From NCBI GenBank assembly GCA_947473045.1, contig CANJCO010000005.1, positions 57,023 to 121,022 of the forward strand: a DNA stretch of 64,000 nt, in the 5' to 3' direction. This document shows positions 42,890 to 52,440 of this stretch, piece by piece. The stretch comes from Myxococcales bacterium (GTDB taxonomy: Bacteria; Myxococcota_A; Polyangia; Polyangiales; Polyangiaceae). The notes below the pieces were generated by a model. It was not told where the DNA came from. It saw only the letters and a list, made by a program, of their open reading frames with translations, and did no database searches. The position numbers and the translations under genes are program-made. Position 1 is the stretch's first letter. Each line of letters opens with the position of its first letter.

Positions 42890-44127
42890 TCTCGTGCGTT
42901 CGATGCCGGGCACACGCCCTCAGTTGCGCGGGCGAGCCCGGACTCGACCACCGGGTGGTTATCGAGGCCTCTCGCGGCCGCCGCGCCCACGTCACCGCAG
43001 CCGACGCACAAAGCCATTTTCGGCAATTTCAGCTCGCGAAAGCGCATGTTCATGCTGTCGTACAGGAGCAGGCGGCCGGTGAGCAATTCGCCCTGGCCGA
43101 GCAGCAGCTTCAGCGCCTCGGTGGCCTGCAGCGAGCCAACCACCCCGCAGATCACGCCGAGAACCCCGGCTTGCTCGCAGTTCGGAGCGAGTTCGGCCGG
43201 CGGCGGCGCAGGGAAGAGACATCGGTAGCAGGGCCCGTGCGGCACGCCGAATCGCGCGGCCGCGCGCGCAGGCACGAACGTCGTGACCTGTCCCTCGAAC
43301 CGGGAAATGGCCCCGTGCACCACCGGCTTGCCCATGCGCACGCTGGCGTCGCTCACGACGTAGCGCGTCGGGAAATTGTCGGAGCCGTCGATCACGAGAT
43401 CGTACGGCGCGAGCAGCCGCTCAACGTTACCGCTGGTGAGGCGCTCGGCGTGCCCGATGACGTTGACGTCGGGATTGAGCTCCGCGATCGCTTGCGCCAC
43501 GCTCTCGACCTTCGGCGCGCCGATTCGGCGGGTCGCGTGCACAATTTGGCGCTGCAAATTGCTGGCATCAACCGTGTCGGCGTCCACAATCCCCAAGGTG
43601 CCAACGCCGGCCGCGGCGAGATACAGGGCGACGGGCGAACCCAACCCACCAGCACCCACGATCAGCACGCGCGCTTGTAGCAGTTTCGCCTGTCCGGACT
43701 CGCCCACTTCGCGCAGCCGAAGGTGCCGGGCGTAGCGAACACGCTGCGCGTCGGAGAGCCCGCTCGCCGCCTCAACGGGGTAGCCGAGCTCCTTCCATCG
43801 CGAGAAGCCGGGGTCTGCGCGCTCGACGTGCGCGTAGCCGAGGTCGGCGAGCGTGGCCGCCGCCAGCGCGCTGCGAACGCCCCCGGCGCAGTAGACCACG
43901 ATCCGCGCGGCGCGGTCGGGCACGCGCTCCTCGATCTGCTGCTCCAGCGCGCTGCGAGGCACCGACAGCGCCCCAGGAATGCGTCCGCCGACCAGCTCGG
44001 CCGGTTCGCGCACGTCGACGAGCACCAAGGCTTCACCGGCAGCGGTGCGCTGCAGCAGGTCGCTCAGCCCGACGCCCGGTATGCGGCTTCGCGCGCCGGC
44101 CAGCAACTCGCTGTAAGTCAGGGCCAT
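42883..44127 (-). CDS. moeB: Rhodanese-MoeB/ThiF fusion adenylyltransferase
   Basis: A 414-residue E1-like enzyme that adenylates the C-terminus of a small sulphur carrier (MoaD/ThiS type). A rhodanese domain comes first (about 15-115, with VYCAGGVRS carrying the persulphide Cys). The adenylation domain follows: VLIVGAGGLGSPVALYLAAAGVG, VDASNLQRQIVHATRRIGAPKVES and DGSDNFPTRYVVSD. The zinc Cys pairs are CYRCLFPAPPP and CVGCGDVG. The order is the reverse of the better-known MOCS3/Uba4 type, where rhodanese is C-terminal. A decayed copy of part of this gene lies at 48016-48124. Confidence 0.88.
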   Translation of the reverse strand: MALTYSELLAGARSRIPGVGLSDLLQRTAAGEALVLVDVREPAELVGGRIPGALSVPRSALEQQIEERVPDRAARIVVYCAGGVRSALAAATLADLGYAHVERADPGFSRWKELGYPVEAASGLSDAQRVRYARHLRLREVGESGQAKLLQARVLIVGAGGLGSPVALYLAAAGVGTLGIVDADTVDASNLQRQIVHATRRIGAPKVESVAQAIAELNPDVNVIGHAERLTSGNVERLLAPYDLVIDGSDNFPTRYVVSDASVRMGKPVVHGAISRFEGQVTTFVPARAAARFGVPHGPCYRCLFPAPPPAELAPNCEQAGVLGVICGVVGSLQATEALKLLLGQGELLTGRLLLYDSMNMRFRELKLPKMALCVGCGDVGAAAARGLDNHPVVESGLARATEGVCPASNAREC

Positions 44128-44178
44128 CGCGTCAGCCCATCATCATGCGCTCGCGCACGCGGGCCGTCAATTTCGAGC

Positions 44179-44280
44179 CGGCATGGCCTGACAGACAATG
44201 TCCTGGCTTTTCGTCGCGCGACGCACGCCGCGAGCGTGCGAACCGTAGCCGGTGCACCCGCGGCGCGTTCGGGCGACACG
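44179..44280 (-). pseudogene. Decayed 3' fragment of the kinase gene at 48148-49371
   Basis: Bases 44248-44280 are identical over 33 bp to 48323-48355 inside the kinase gene, and 44183-44252 match 48130-48197, including 20 identical bases (ATGGCCTGACAGACAATGTC). Translated on the minus strand it reads SPERAAGAPA then TVRTLAACVARRKA. This equals kinase residues 341-350 joined in frame to 393-407, with 42 codons missing and the stop lost. The kinase P-loop and catalytic loop are absent, so it cannot be active. Confidence 0.85.
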
Positions 44281-44288
44281 AGGCGACG

Positions 44289-45290
44289 TCACCAGCGCTC
44301 GCCGCTCTTGTCTTCGAGCCACTTCACGAGGTCTCGCCGCTCGCCCTCCGTGTCGCTCTTCAGGGTACGCCCGAGGCGGTGCAGGGAGCGTGGCCTCCTG
44401 TCCAACCAGAAGAGGCCGCTCTTCGCGAGTGGCGCTCCGTCGTCCGAGGCGAGCCAAACCAAGGTGTCTGCGCCGTCTTCCGCCGTGCGCAAGAGCGGGC
44501 CCATCACCGTGCGGAACGTCGGAAGCGAACGCGCGACCCCCGGCGTATCTGCCCAGCCAGGATGCATGGCTTGCACCACGATGGTTCGAGGCGCGAGCCG
44601 CTCGGCCATGAGCTCAGTCAAGGTGACTTGCGCTCGCTTCGCGCGGGCGTAGGCGACGGTTCCGTCGTAGCCGCTTGACGGCATCTCGAGTCGACCGACA
44701 TCGAGCGGCTCCGAGTACATGCCACCCGACGCGACCCACACGATGCGCGACGATCGGCCCGTCGCGTGCGCCTGCCGCTCGAGCGCTGGCAAGAGCCGAG
44801 CCCCGAGCACGAACGGACCGACCACCTGGCTCGCGACGGTGGTCTCGATGCCTTCGGGGGACTCGCTGCGTACGTCGTCCAATGCGCCGGCATTGTGAAT
44901 CAAGACGTCGATGCCGGCGTGTGCGGCGAGCAGCGCGTCGGCCACGCGTCGCATGTCGGTGAGGTGTCCGGTGTCCCCTTGCCGCACCTGGAGGCGTGCC
45001 CGCGGGAATTTTCGGACGATGGCGAGGCGCGCGTTTTCAGCCTTGTCGGCATTGCGCGCCACCATTTCGATCGTAGCTCCGCGCGCCGCGAGGGCGCTGG
45101 CCGTCGCGAGACCCAACCCCGAGCTCGCTCCGGTGATCACGATCACGCGACCCTCGAGTGAGGGGAGCGTCGAGTCGTCCGCCGCGTCCCAGTGGTCCAG
45201 CGATCGCCGGGCGGCCGAACCCAATCGGGTAAAGCTCCCGACCACGCTCGCCTCGAGCAGGGAGTCCACCGCGTCGGCGAGCTTGCCCAT
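44289..45290 (-). CDS. Short-chain dehydrogenase/reductase
   Basis: The 333-residue SDR has a ~45-residue N-terminal extension before the cofactor motif VIVITGASSGLGLATASALAARGA (TGxxxGxG). NAG (in LIHNAGAL), the catalytic Ser (VWVASGGMYS) and YxxxK (AYARAKRAQ) are all present. It resembles the DHRS12-type group. The ATG at 45290 overlaps the stop of the upstream SRPBCC gene by one base, so the two proteins are made together. Substrate unknown; a hydrophobic substrate handed over by the SRPBCC partner is possible. Confidence 0.85.
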   Translation of the reverse strand: MGKLADAVDSLLEASVVGSFTRLGSAARRSLDHWDAADDSTLPSLEGRVIVITGASSGLGLATASALAARGATIEMVARNADKAENARLAIVRKFPRARLQVRQGDTGHLTDMRRVADALLAAHAGIDVLIHNAGALDDVRSESPEGIETTVASQVVGPFVLGARLLPALERQAHATGRSSRIVWVASGGMYSEPLDVGRLEMPSSGYDGTVAYARAKRAQVTLTELMAERLAPRTIVVQAMHPGWADTPGVARSLPTFRTVMGPLLRTAEDGADTLVWLASDDGAPLAKSGLFWLDRRPRSLHRLGRTLKSDTEGERRDLVKWLEDKSGERW

Positions 45291-45733
45291 CAGGTGACCT
45301 CGTCCGAGCGCAGCGCCCGGCGCAGGCCGTGCGCCGCTCGGTCACCGAGGCGCCGGAAGAACACGCCCAAGCCGCGATCGAAGAGATCGAGCGGCCCATT
45401 CAATCGCAGCTCCGCATCGTAGGTGACCATCGAGCCTCCGTGCGGGCCGGGTTCGACGGAGATCTCGTCCACCGAGCGAAGCGCCCACGTCCGCGCCGAC
45501 ACGAGCACACGCTTGCCGGGCTCGACCTGCAGCACTTCGTAGCGAAGCGTCGGGCGCGCTCCCGCGCTCACCGTCACGTCGTAAGTGGTACCCACCGTCG
45601 CGTCCTCGCCGCGCGTGCGCACGGATCGGACCACGCCGGGATCCCAGCGTGAAAAGTTTTCCAGGTTCGCCATGTAGGCGAACGCGTCTGCAGGAGCGAG
45701 CGGCGAGGGGAGCGTGACGGTGTAACGGGCCAT
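45290..45733 (-). CDS. SRPBCC (START-like/polyketide-cyclase) family protein
   Basis: From the ATG at 45733 the 147 residues start MARYTVTLPSPLAPADAFAYMANLENFSRWDPGVVRS, the standard opening of an SRPBCC fold. They continue with VEPGKRVLVSARTWALRSVDEISVEPGPHGGSMVTYDAEL. Such helix-grip proteins bind hydrophobic ligands. The frame is open 600 bp further left but runs antisense through the flavoprotein gene and is rejected. It is coupled to the SDR gene. Confidence 0.78.
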   Translation of the reverse strand: MARYTVTLPSPLAPADAFAYMANLENFSRWDPGVVRSVRTRGEDATVGTTYDVTVSAGARPTLRYEVLQVEPGKRVLVSARTWALRSVDEISVEPGPHGGSMVTYDAELRLNGPLDLFDRGLGVFFRRLGDRAAHGLRRALRSDEVT

Positions 45734-45864
45734 GTCAGCGCGTAAGTCTGGGGCCGCTGAGGCTCCGTGACCAGCCGGTGGAGGACGCAACGAGCCGAAG
45801 GCGTTGGCCGCGTCGACGCAGTAGCCCTCACTAACGTCCAATCGGGACCGGAGCTCGGCGGGCG

Positions 45865-47736
45865 CTAGCGATGGGGCGCGACGATCGCCTCGAGCGCCTC
45901 TCCCGGGCGCGGGTACGTGACGGCATTGATCGTCCAGTCGATCGGCGTCGATTTGCGAGCGACCGCCTGGACGTCCGCGTATTTCAGGACGAGCTGCGCG
46001 CTGTCGTCGATCCCCTTGCCGATCATCGTCGCCGCGGCGGCCCCGGCGCCGATGCCGCTCGACATTTCGATCGGGTGAAGGCGCGTCGCAGCGTTCACCT
46101 GGAAGCTCTGCGCCATCGTCTTGCCAGCGACGAGGAGATTCGCGACATCGCGGTTCGTGAGCGCACGAAGCGGGATATAATACGGATAAGGCGTCCACCG
46201 GCCGAATACGAAGTCGGGATATCGGCACGTCTTCATCGGGTGGAGATCGGCGGAATAGAGCCCGATCGCGATGCGGTCGATGAAACGCTTCCCCGTGAGC
46301 CCCGATCCGTCGTCTTCGAGATCGCTCTGTTTGAGAATGAAACCGTTCCACCCGACGCTGCGGCGCGTGTCGCGCAGATACGGGAATTTCGCGAGGCCGT
46401 GCCCGGTGCCCGAGACGTCACGAGCGAGCGAAAGGTGGTTCCCCTTCCCCCCCGGCATGCTGCCTCGGAACCAGCGGAACCAGCCGTACGCTTCGCGCTC
46501 GGCAGCGTACAGCTGAGCGTAGTCGACGCCCCCTTTCCAGTCGGCGCGCTCTGCCGCGGCGTCGCGCTTCGAACGGAGGATCGAGCCGTGAGCGTAGTCG
46601 TTGCCGAGCCGCCAGTTCTGATTCGAGATATCCGCGACGGCGGGCTGGGCCGTCGATCCGCGGACGCGGCGGTAGCGCCACACCGCGGCAAAATCGTAAC
46701 CGTTTTCGTACCCGTATTGTTCCGGGTGATCGGGCTTCGTCGCCGGGAGATCGTCGGCGACCGCCGCCGCTTCGTACCGCATGTAGAACGGGAAGGTGAT
46801 TGTCTGGCCGCAGCGATCGTCGAACGCGTCGAGCCCCCCTTCCGTCGCCTCCGCCCCCTGCAAGTAAGGCGCACCGGAGACCGCGAGCACGTCGCCGAGA
46901 TCCGTCGCGTCGACGACGACCATCGATGCCCCGCGGGGCGAAATCGTGATCGACTCTTTTTTGTAGCGCGCCGAATCCTTCGGCGAATACCAATCCGGCA
47001 TATCCTTGGAGAGGTTGACGTCATAGCCCCCCCAGGCCGCCGCTGCGGTCGGCGTGCGGCGAATCGCCCGAAGCTGCGCGATGCGGGTGCGCCCCCCCGC
47101 GGTCGCCGTGACGACGCTCTTCACGACGGTGTTCTTGAGCACAGTAAGCTTCGATCCGACGCTGCTGATCGCCGGGTTGATCGCGGAGGTGAGCAGGTCC
47201 TTCGGCTGGAAGCAGTTTTCCGAGACCGAGCAGTGCCCCGGATCGCCGACCTTCGCGAGCCACGCGAGCAGCTCTCTCGGCTGGTTCGCGGGCTGCTTGG
47301 CGATCGTCGCCATCGCGTAGCCCGACACGTTTTCCCACGCGAAATCAATCGCCGGGACGCCCTCCGCCGTGAGCTGGCCGCCGGGCCAGTCCGTCGGCTC
47401 GAGGAGGCATGTCTGGACCCCTTCACGCGCCGAGGTGAGGGCAGCGGCAAGCGCGGCGGTCGTGCCTCCAGCGATCACGACGTCGCACGCGAGCGTCGAA
47501 GCGAGCGCGGTGGTGGACGACTCGAGCGCGTCCGGCGTGTCGGACGACGAGCAGCCGAGCGAGGACGAGGCCGCGAGCGCCGTGACGAAGGACAGCGAGA
47601 CGAGGTGACGGTGAGCGGCACTCAAGTTTGGACGCGACGGTCGGGCGGCGGGGTCGGCGGGTGAAGTAGAACGAAAATTCAAGCGGCCCTCCCAGGCTGG
47701 CGCGGCGTCGCGCGTCAGTGACCTAGCAGCTCGCAT
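45865..47736 (-). CDS. Exported FAD-dependent oxidoreductase (FAD_oxidored type)
   Basis: The 623-residue flavoprotein has the motif CDVVIAGGTTAALAAALTSAREGVQTCLLEPTDWPGGQLTAEG, DATDLGDVLAVSG and a closing NLLVAGKTMAQSFQVNAATRLHPIEMSSGIGAGAAAATM. These match the group that includes xanthan-lyase-associated and other secreted FAD enzymes. The lipobox-like LSFVTALAASSSLGC ends at about residue 62, so the ATG at 47736 leaves an unusually long leader; a TTG near residue 38 would give a normal one. By eye the gene seems somewhat lower in GC than its neighbours (not computed). Substrate unknown. Confidence 0.8.
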   Translation of the reverse strand: MRAARSLTRDAAPAWEGRLNFRSTSPADPAARPSRPNLSAAHRHLVSLSFVTALAASSSLGCSSSDTPDALESSTTALASTLACDVVIAGGTTAALAAALTSAREGVQTCLLEPTDWPGGQLTAEGVPAIDFAWENVSGYAMATIAKQPANQPRELLAWLAKVGDPGHCSVSENCFQPKDLLTSAINPAISSVGSKLTVLKNTVVKSVVTATAGGRTRIAQLRAIRRTPTAAAAWGGYDVNLSKDMPDWYSPKDSARYKKESITISPRGASMVVVDATDLGDVLAVSGAPYLQGAEATEGGLDAFDDRCGQTITFPFYMRYEAAAVADDLPATKPDHPEQYGYENGYDFAAVWRYRRVRGSTAQPAVADISNQNWRLGNDYAHGSILRSKRDAAAERADWKGGVDYAQLYAAEREAYGWFRWFRGSMPGGKGNHLSLARDVSGTGHGLAKFPYLRDTRRSVGWNGFILKQSDLEDDGSGLTGKRFIDRIAIGLYSADLHPMKTCRYPDFVFGRWTPYPYYIPLRALTNRDVANLLVAGKTMAQSFQVNAATRLHPIEMSSGIGAGAAAATMIGKGIDDSAQLVLKYADVQAVARKSTPIDWTINAVTYPRPGEALEAIVAPHR

Positions 47737-47750
47737 ACCAACCGATTGGT
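47737..47750. promoter_or_regulatory. Perfect palindromic operator-like site
   Basis: ACCAACCGATTGGT (arms ACCAA/TTGGT) lies directly before the ATG at 47736 of the flavoprotein gene. Its shape resembles operators of TetR-family repressors. A site here would fit if the true start lies downstream. No TetR-type gene is in the window. Confidence 0.4.
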
Positions 47751-48015
47751 GCTACCGGGGAGGCGGAAAGGCAGGTGTACATGCGCGGGTGTGGGCAAGG
47801 TCCGCCTACTCGCTGCGGGGCGCGCGATCCACCCCGGTCACGCTGCGATCCAGCCGATTTCGAGAAAATATGGCTCTTTGCGGAGCGGCCGGACCCATCG
47901 CTCCCGGGTCATCGACCGAGCGGTCACGCGAGGGCGAACTGCTTGCGGTAAATTAGAAGATGTTCCGGTCCGCGTTGTCATCACGGGCGCGCGCGTCGAG
48001 GGCGACGGGGTCAGG
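47751..48015. other. Intergenic stretch without recognised gene
   Basis: About 265 bp between the flavoprotein operator-like site and the moeB fragment. I see no convincing reading frame, RNA or terminator. It contains a locally AT-richer patch (around 47868-47880 and 47950-47960). It probably forms part of the junction created when the surrounding segment was duplicated or inserted. Confidence 0.5.
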
Positions 48016-48124
48016 CGTAGCGGACGCGTTGCACGTCGGAGAGCCCGCACGCCGCCTCAACGGCGGTAGCTGAGCTCCTTGCCATCGCGACAAGCCGGGG
48101 TCTGCGCGTTCGACGCGCGCGCAG
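48016..48124 (-). pseudogene. Decayed internal fragment of the moeB-like gene
   Basis: This stretch aligns with 43731-43837 inside the rhodanese-moeB gene at about nine bases in ten, with two single-base insertions that break the frame. Minus-strand translation still shows EAACGLSDVQRVRYA, matching EAASGLSDAQRVRYA between the rhodanese and adenylation domains. Directly beside it, with the rest of moeB missing, begins the sequence that follows the kinase stop, which is shared with 44183-44202. Confidence 0.85.
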
Positions 48125-48147
48125 TCGGAATGGCCTGACAGACAATG

Positions 48148-49371
48148 TCATAGCTTCAGTCGCGCTACGCACGCCGCGAGCGCGCGACCCGTGGCGGGTC
48201 GTGAGGGCGCGGGCCCGGTGCACAGCCGCGCGAGCTCCGACCAGCCCCGAGCTTCGCCGGAAGCCGCCGCGACCACTTCCTCCACGATTCGGCCAAAGCC
48301 GTACACATCGTCACGCGGGTCGGCCGGTGCACCCGCGGCGCGTTCGGGCGACACGTAGCCCGCGCTGCCCGGCGGGCTCGCTTCGCCGATCCTGCGCGCC
48401 GAGCCGAAATCGGCGAGCACGGGCATGGCGGCGCCTTCAAGGAGCACGTTGGCGGGCTTCACATCGAGGTGCACGAAGCCGGCCTCGTGCACCCGCGCGA
48501 GCGCCGCAGCCAGCGGCGCGGCCCAGCGTCCCATGGGCATGAGCATCCCCCCGTCGCGCGCGCGAATTCGCTCCCGCAGCGCGCCTGCGGGCGCCCACTC
48601 GAGCGCGAGCCAGCCATGTTCAGGGTCGACATCGAGCACGCGCACGATGGCCGGTCCCGAGAGTCGCACCGCGACGCGCGCCTCGTGCTCGAGCTGCGCG
48701 CGATCGCGAATTGGCTCGTGGTAAATCTTGAGCGCGACGCGCCTGCCGAGGTCGCGATCGAGCGCTTCGTAAACGGCGCCTGCGCCGCCCCGAGCCACCT
48801 CGCGAATCAACGCATACGGTCCCTCGGGCTCGGCCAGCGCGACGGTGGCGGTGGGCGCGGATCGCGCGGGCCGTGATTCAAGGCCGAGCGCACCGCGAAA
48901 ACGCAGACGCCGCTCGCGAGCGCCCGGGAAGTCGAGATCGCGCGCCAGCACGCGCTCCACGAGCGTCAGCGCCAGCGCCATGTCTCCGAGCTGCGCCTCG
49001 AGATCGGCGCGCAGCAGCAGCGCGGACGACGAAGCAAGGCCGCTCAGCGACGCTTTCGCGGCGGCCGGCTCTCCGCGATCGACGAGCGCCCCCGCCATCG
49101 CGACGACGAGAGGGTCAGGCAACTCCCCGCGCGCAGCGATTCGCGACAGCTCGTCGAGCGCGCGCCCTTCGAACGGTGACGCGCGCAACCTTCCGAGCGC
49201 AGCAAGGGCCTCGGTCACGTCGGGCCCAGACGCTGCACCGATGGCGCGAAGCACGCCGAGATCCGCGGGCTCGCCTGGCGAAGAGTCAGCCGCCTGGGCC
49301 GGCGGGGCCGCCATTTGCGGCGCGTCGGGCGCAGGTGCGGCATTCCCAAAGAGCCTCGACCAAAAACCCAC
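48148..49371 (-). CDS. Ser/Thr kinase with N-terminal helical-repeat region
   Basis: The 407-residue soluble kinase has an Ala/Pro-rich start, a TPR-like helical region (about 50-165) and a compact kinase domain. The domain shows a short P-loop RGGAGAVYEA (194-203), Lys215 (VALKIY), HLDVKPANVLL (301-311; HLD instead of HRD), DFG (321-323) and YVSPERAAG (339-347). The domain ends unusually soon after the activation segment. Lack of the HRD Arg suggests control without activation-loop phosphorylation. The GTG start lies 23 bp after the FHA gene. A broken partial copy of its 3' end lies at 44179-44280. Confidence 0.85.
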   Translation of the reverse strand: MGFWSRLFGNAAPAPDAPQMAAPPAQAADSSPGEPADLGVLRAIGAASGPDVTEALAALGRLRASPFEGRALDELSRIAARGELPDPLVVAMAGALVDRGEPAAAKASLSGLASSSALLLRADLEAQLGDMALALTLVERVLARDLDFPGARERRLRFRGALGLESRPARSAPTATVALAEPEGPYALIREVARGGAGAVYEALDRDLGRRVALKIYHEPIRDRAQLEHEARVAVRLSGPAIVRVLDVDPEHGWLALEWAPAGALRERIRARDGGMLMPMGRWAAPLAAALARVHEAGFVHLDVKPANVLLEGAAMPVLADFGSARRIGEASPPGSAGYVSPERAAGAPADPRDDVYGFGRIVEEVVAAASGEARGWSELARLCTGPAPSRPATGRALAACVARLKL

Positions 49372-49394
49372 CGGGCCAGCCTACCAGCACGCCG

Positions 49395-50573
49395 CTACGT
49401 TTGGCCGACGAGCGCAAGTACCGCTGCGCCACCGCGATCGAGATGGAACGTATCGCCGGCGAGCAACGTCACCGGCGAGGCGACCTCGGAGGCCCCGAGC
49501 AGCGCGGGAGTCCCGTCCGCGGTGCTGAGCTCGACCCAGTCGTCGCCAGCGAGGCCGAGACGCCACGGCGTGTTCGGAATGCGCGCCTCGCCAATAGATG
49601 CAATATACACACTTTCGCCAACTTCGATGCGCAACGCGCCCGGCAGGACGGTCGAGGGAGCCAGTACGACGCGCACCTGACCGCCCAAAATCAACTCCAT
49701 CGGCTCGTCCGCGCGGATCGCCCCCGCGAGCGCGACGCCGCGAAGCCGTGTGCCGTTGCGGCTTCCGAGATCGCGCACGTGCGCCACGCCGCCAATCCGC
49801 TCCAGCCGCAGATGCGCCCGGCTCATCGCCTGCGACGCGACCGTGATCGCGCCCTCGGTGCGGCCGATCGTCAGCACGTCGCCGAGCACGAGACATACGC
49901 GCTCACCGCCAAAGGTCGCGGTCGCGATCGGACCGCGCACACGGCGACGTTCGATGTCGGCGATTCGCTCGTGCATCGCGAGGTCATCGGGGCGCGCGCG
50001 GCTCTCCGCGACCGCGAACGCCAGCGCTTCGCGACGCTTTCCCGTCGCCACGCGCAGCTCGACCTCGACATGCGCGGCTTCGCGCTCCCGCGCGAGACGG
50101 CGACCTTGCTCCTGCGCGGCGAGCAGCCGTTCGAGCCCCTCGACGTCACCGGCGAGCTCGAGGGCGTGCGCCTGTCCTTCCGCGTCACCGATGCGGGCAT
50201 AAGCCTCGGCGGCGAGGGCGGGCTCTCCGGCCAGCTCGAGCTCGCGCGCGGCCGCCTGCACGTCTGCGCGCGCTCCCGAAGACGCCGCAGCCGCGCCGGT
50301 GCACGCAAGCACAAATGTCGCATGTTTCAGCCGCGCGGCCCGCTGTACGGCATGCCCCTCCGGCGCCGTCGCAGCGGCCTGCGCGTAGTGCTGGAGGCGC
50401 AGCGCGCGGCTCGTCTCCACGTCGCCGCGCAAGAGCATGATCCTCGCGACCTCGTCGGCCAGTCCCGCCGCTGAAAACAACTCGGCGGCGCGCGCGAGGT
50501 CGCCGACGCTCTCGGCCTGCTTCGCCTCGTACGAAGCCCGCCCCCTGGCTGTCAGTCGGTCGAACACACTCAC
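49395..50573 (-). CDS. Helical-repeat protein with C-terminal FHA domain
   Basis: From a GTG at 50573 the protein has 392 residues; no strong ribosome site marks it, and a second GTG lies six bases further in. Residues 5-210 are TPR-like helices (DLARAAELFSAAGLADEVARIMLLRGDVE and similar). Residues 215-295 form an FHA domain with LTIGRTEGA, MSRAHLRLE and LGSRNGTRLRG, the GR, SxxH and NG signature that binds phosphothreonine. The last ~90 residues are beta-rich. It is in operon with the kinase, so it may read phosphorylation made by it (inference). Confidence 0.82.
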   Translation of the reverse strand: MSVFDRLTARGRASYEAKQAESVGDLARAAELFSAAGLADEVARIMLLRGDVETSRALRLQHYAQAAATAPEGHAVQRAARLKHATFVLACTGAAAASSGARADVQAAARELELAGEPALAAEAYARIGDAEGQAHALELAGDVEGLERLLAAQEQGRRLAREREAAHVEVELRVATGKRREALAFAVAESRARPDDLAMHERIADIERRRVRGPIATATFGGERVCLVLGDVLTIGRTEGAITVASQAMSRAHLRLERIGGVAHVRDLGSRNGTRLRGVALAGAIRADEPMELILGGQVRVVLAPSTVLPGALRIEVGESVYIASIGEARIPNTPWRLGLAGDDWVELSTADGTPALLGASEVASPVTLLAGDTFHLDRGGAAVLALVGQT

Positions 50574-50664
50574 GCGGGCGACTTTGTCGCAAGCCGGGGC
50601 CGAGCGCACCCTCGATCCGCCACGCCCGCGACGCCGGCGCCCGCGGGCGATCGGGGCCAGCCCC

Positions 50665-50694
50665 TTGACGCGCTGCCCCGCCCCGCCGTCTAAT
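50665..50694 (+). promoter_or_regulatory. Sigma-70-like promoter of pilB
   Basis: TTGACG (50665-50670) and TCTAAT (50689-50694, five of six -10 positions) are 18 bp apart, about 48 bp ahead of the pilB ATG, in the 169-bp gap divergent from the FHA gene. Confidence 0.6.
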
Positions 50695-50742
50695 CTGCCG
50701 CGAGCGACGGCGCCATTGCGGCCTCTCGCGCGTCGGAGGACC

Positions 50743-52439
<1,697 letters not shown>

Positions 52440-52440
<1 letters not shown>

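Noticed and set aside
45290..46351. A long N-terminal extension of the SRPBCC protein
   Set aside because: It runs antisense through the flavoprotein gene; the family starts at MARYTVTLPSP.
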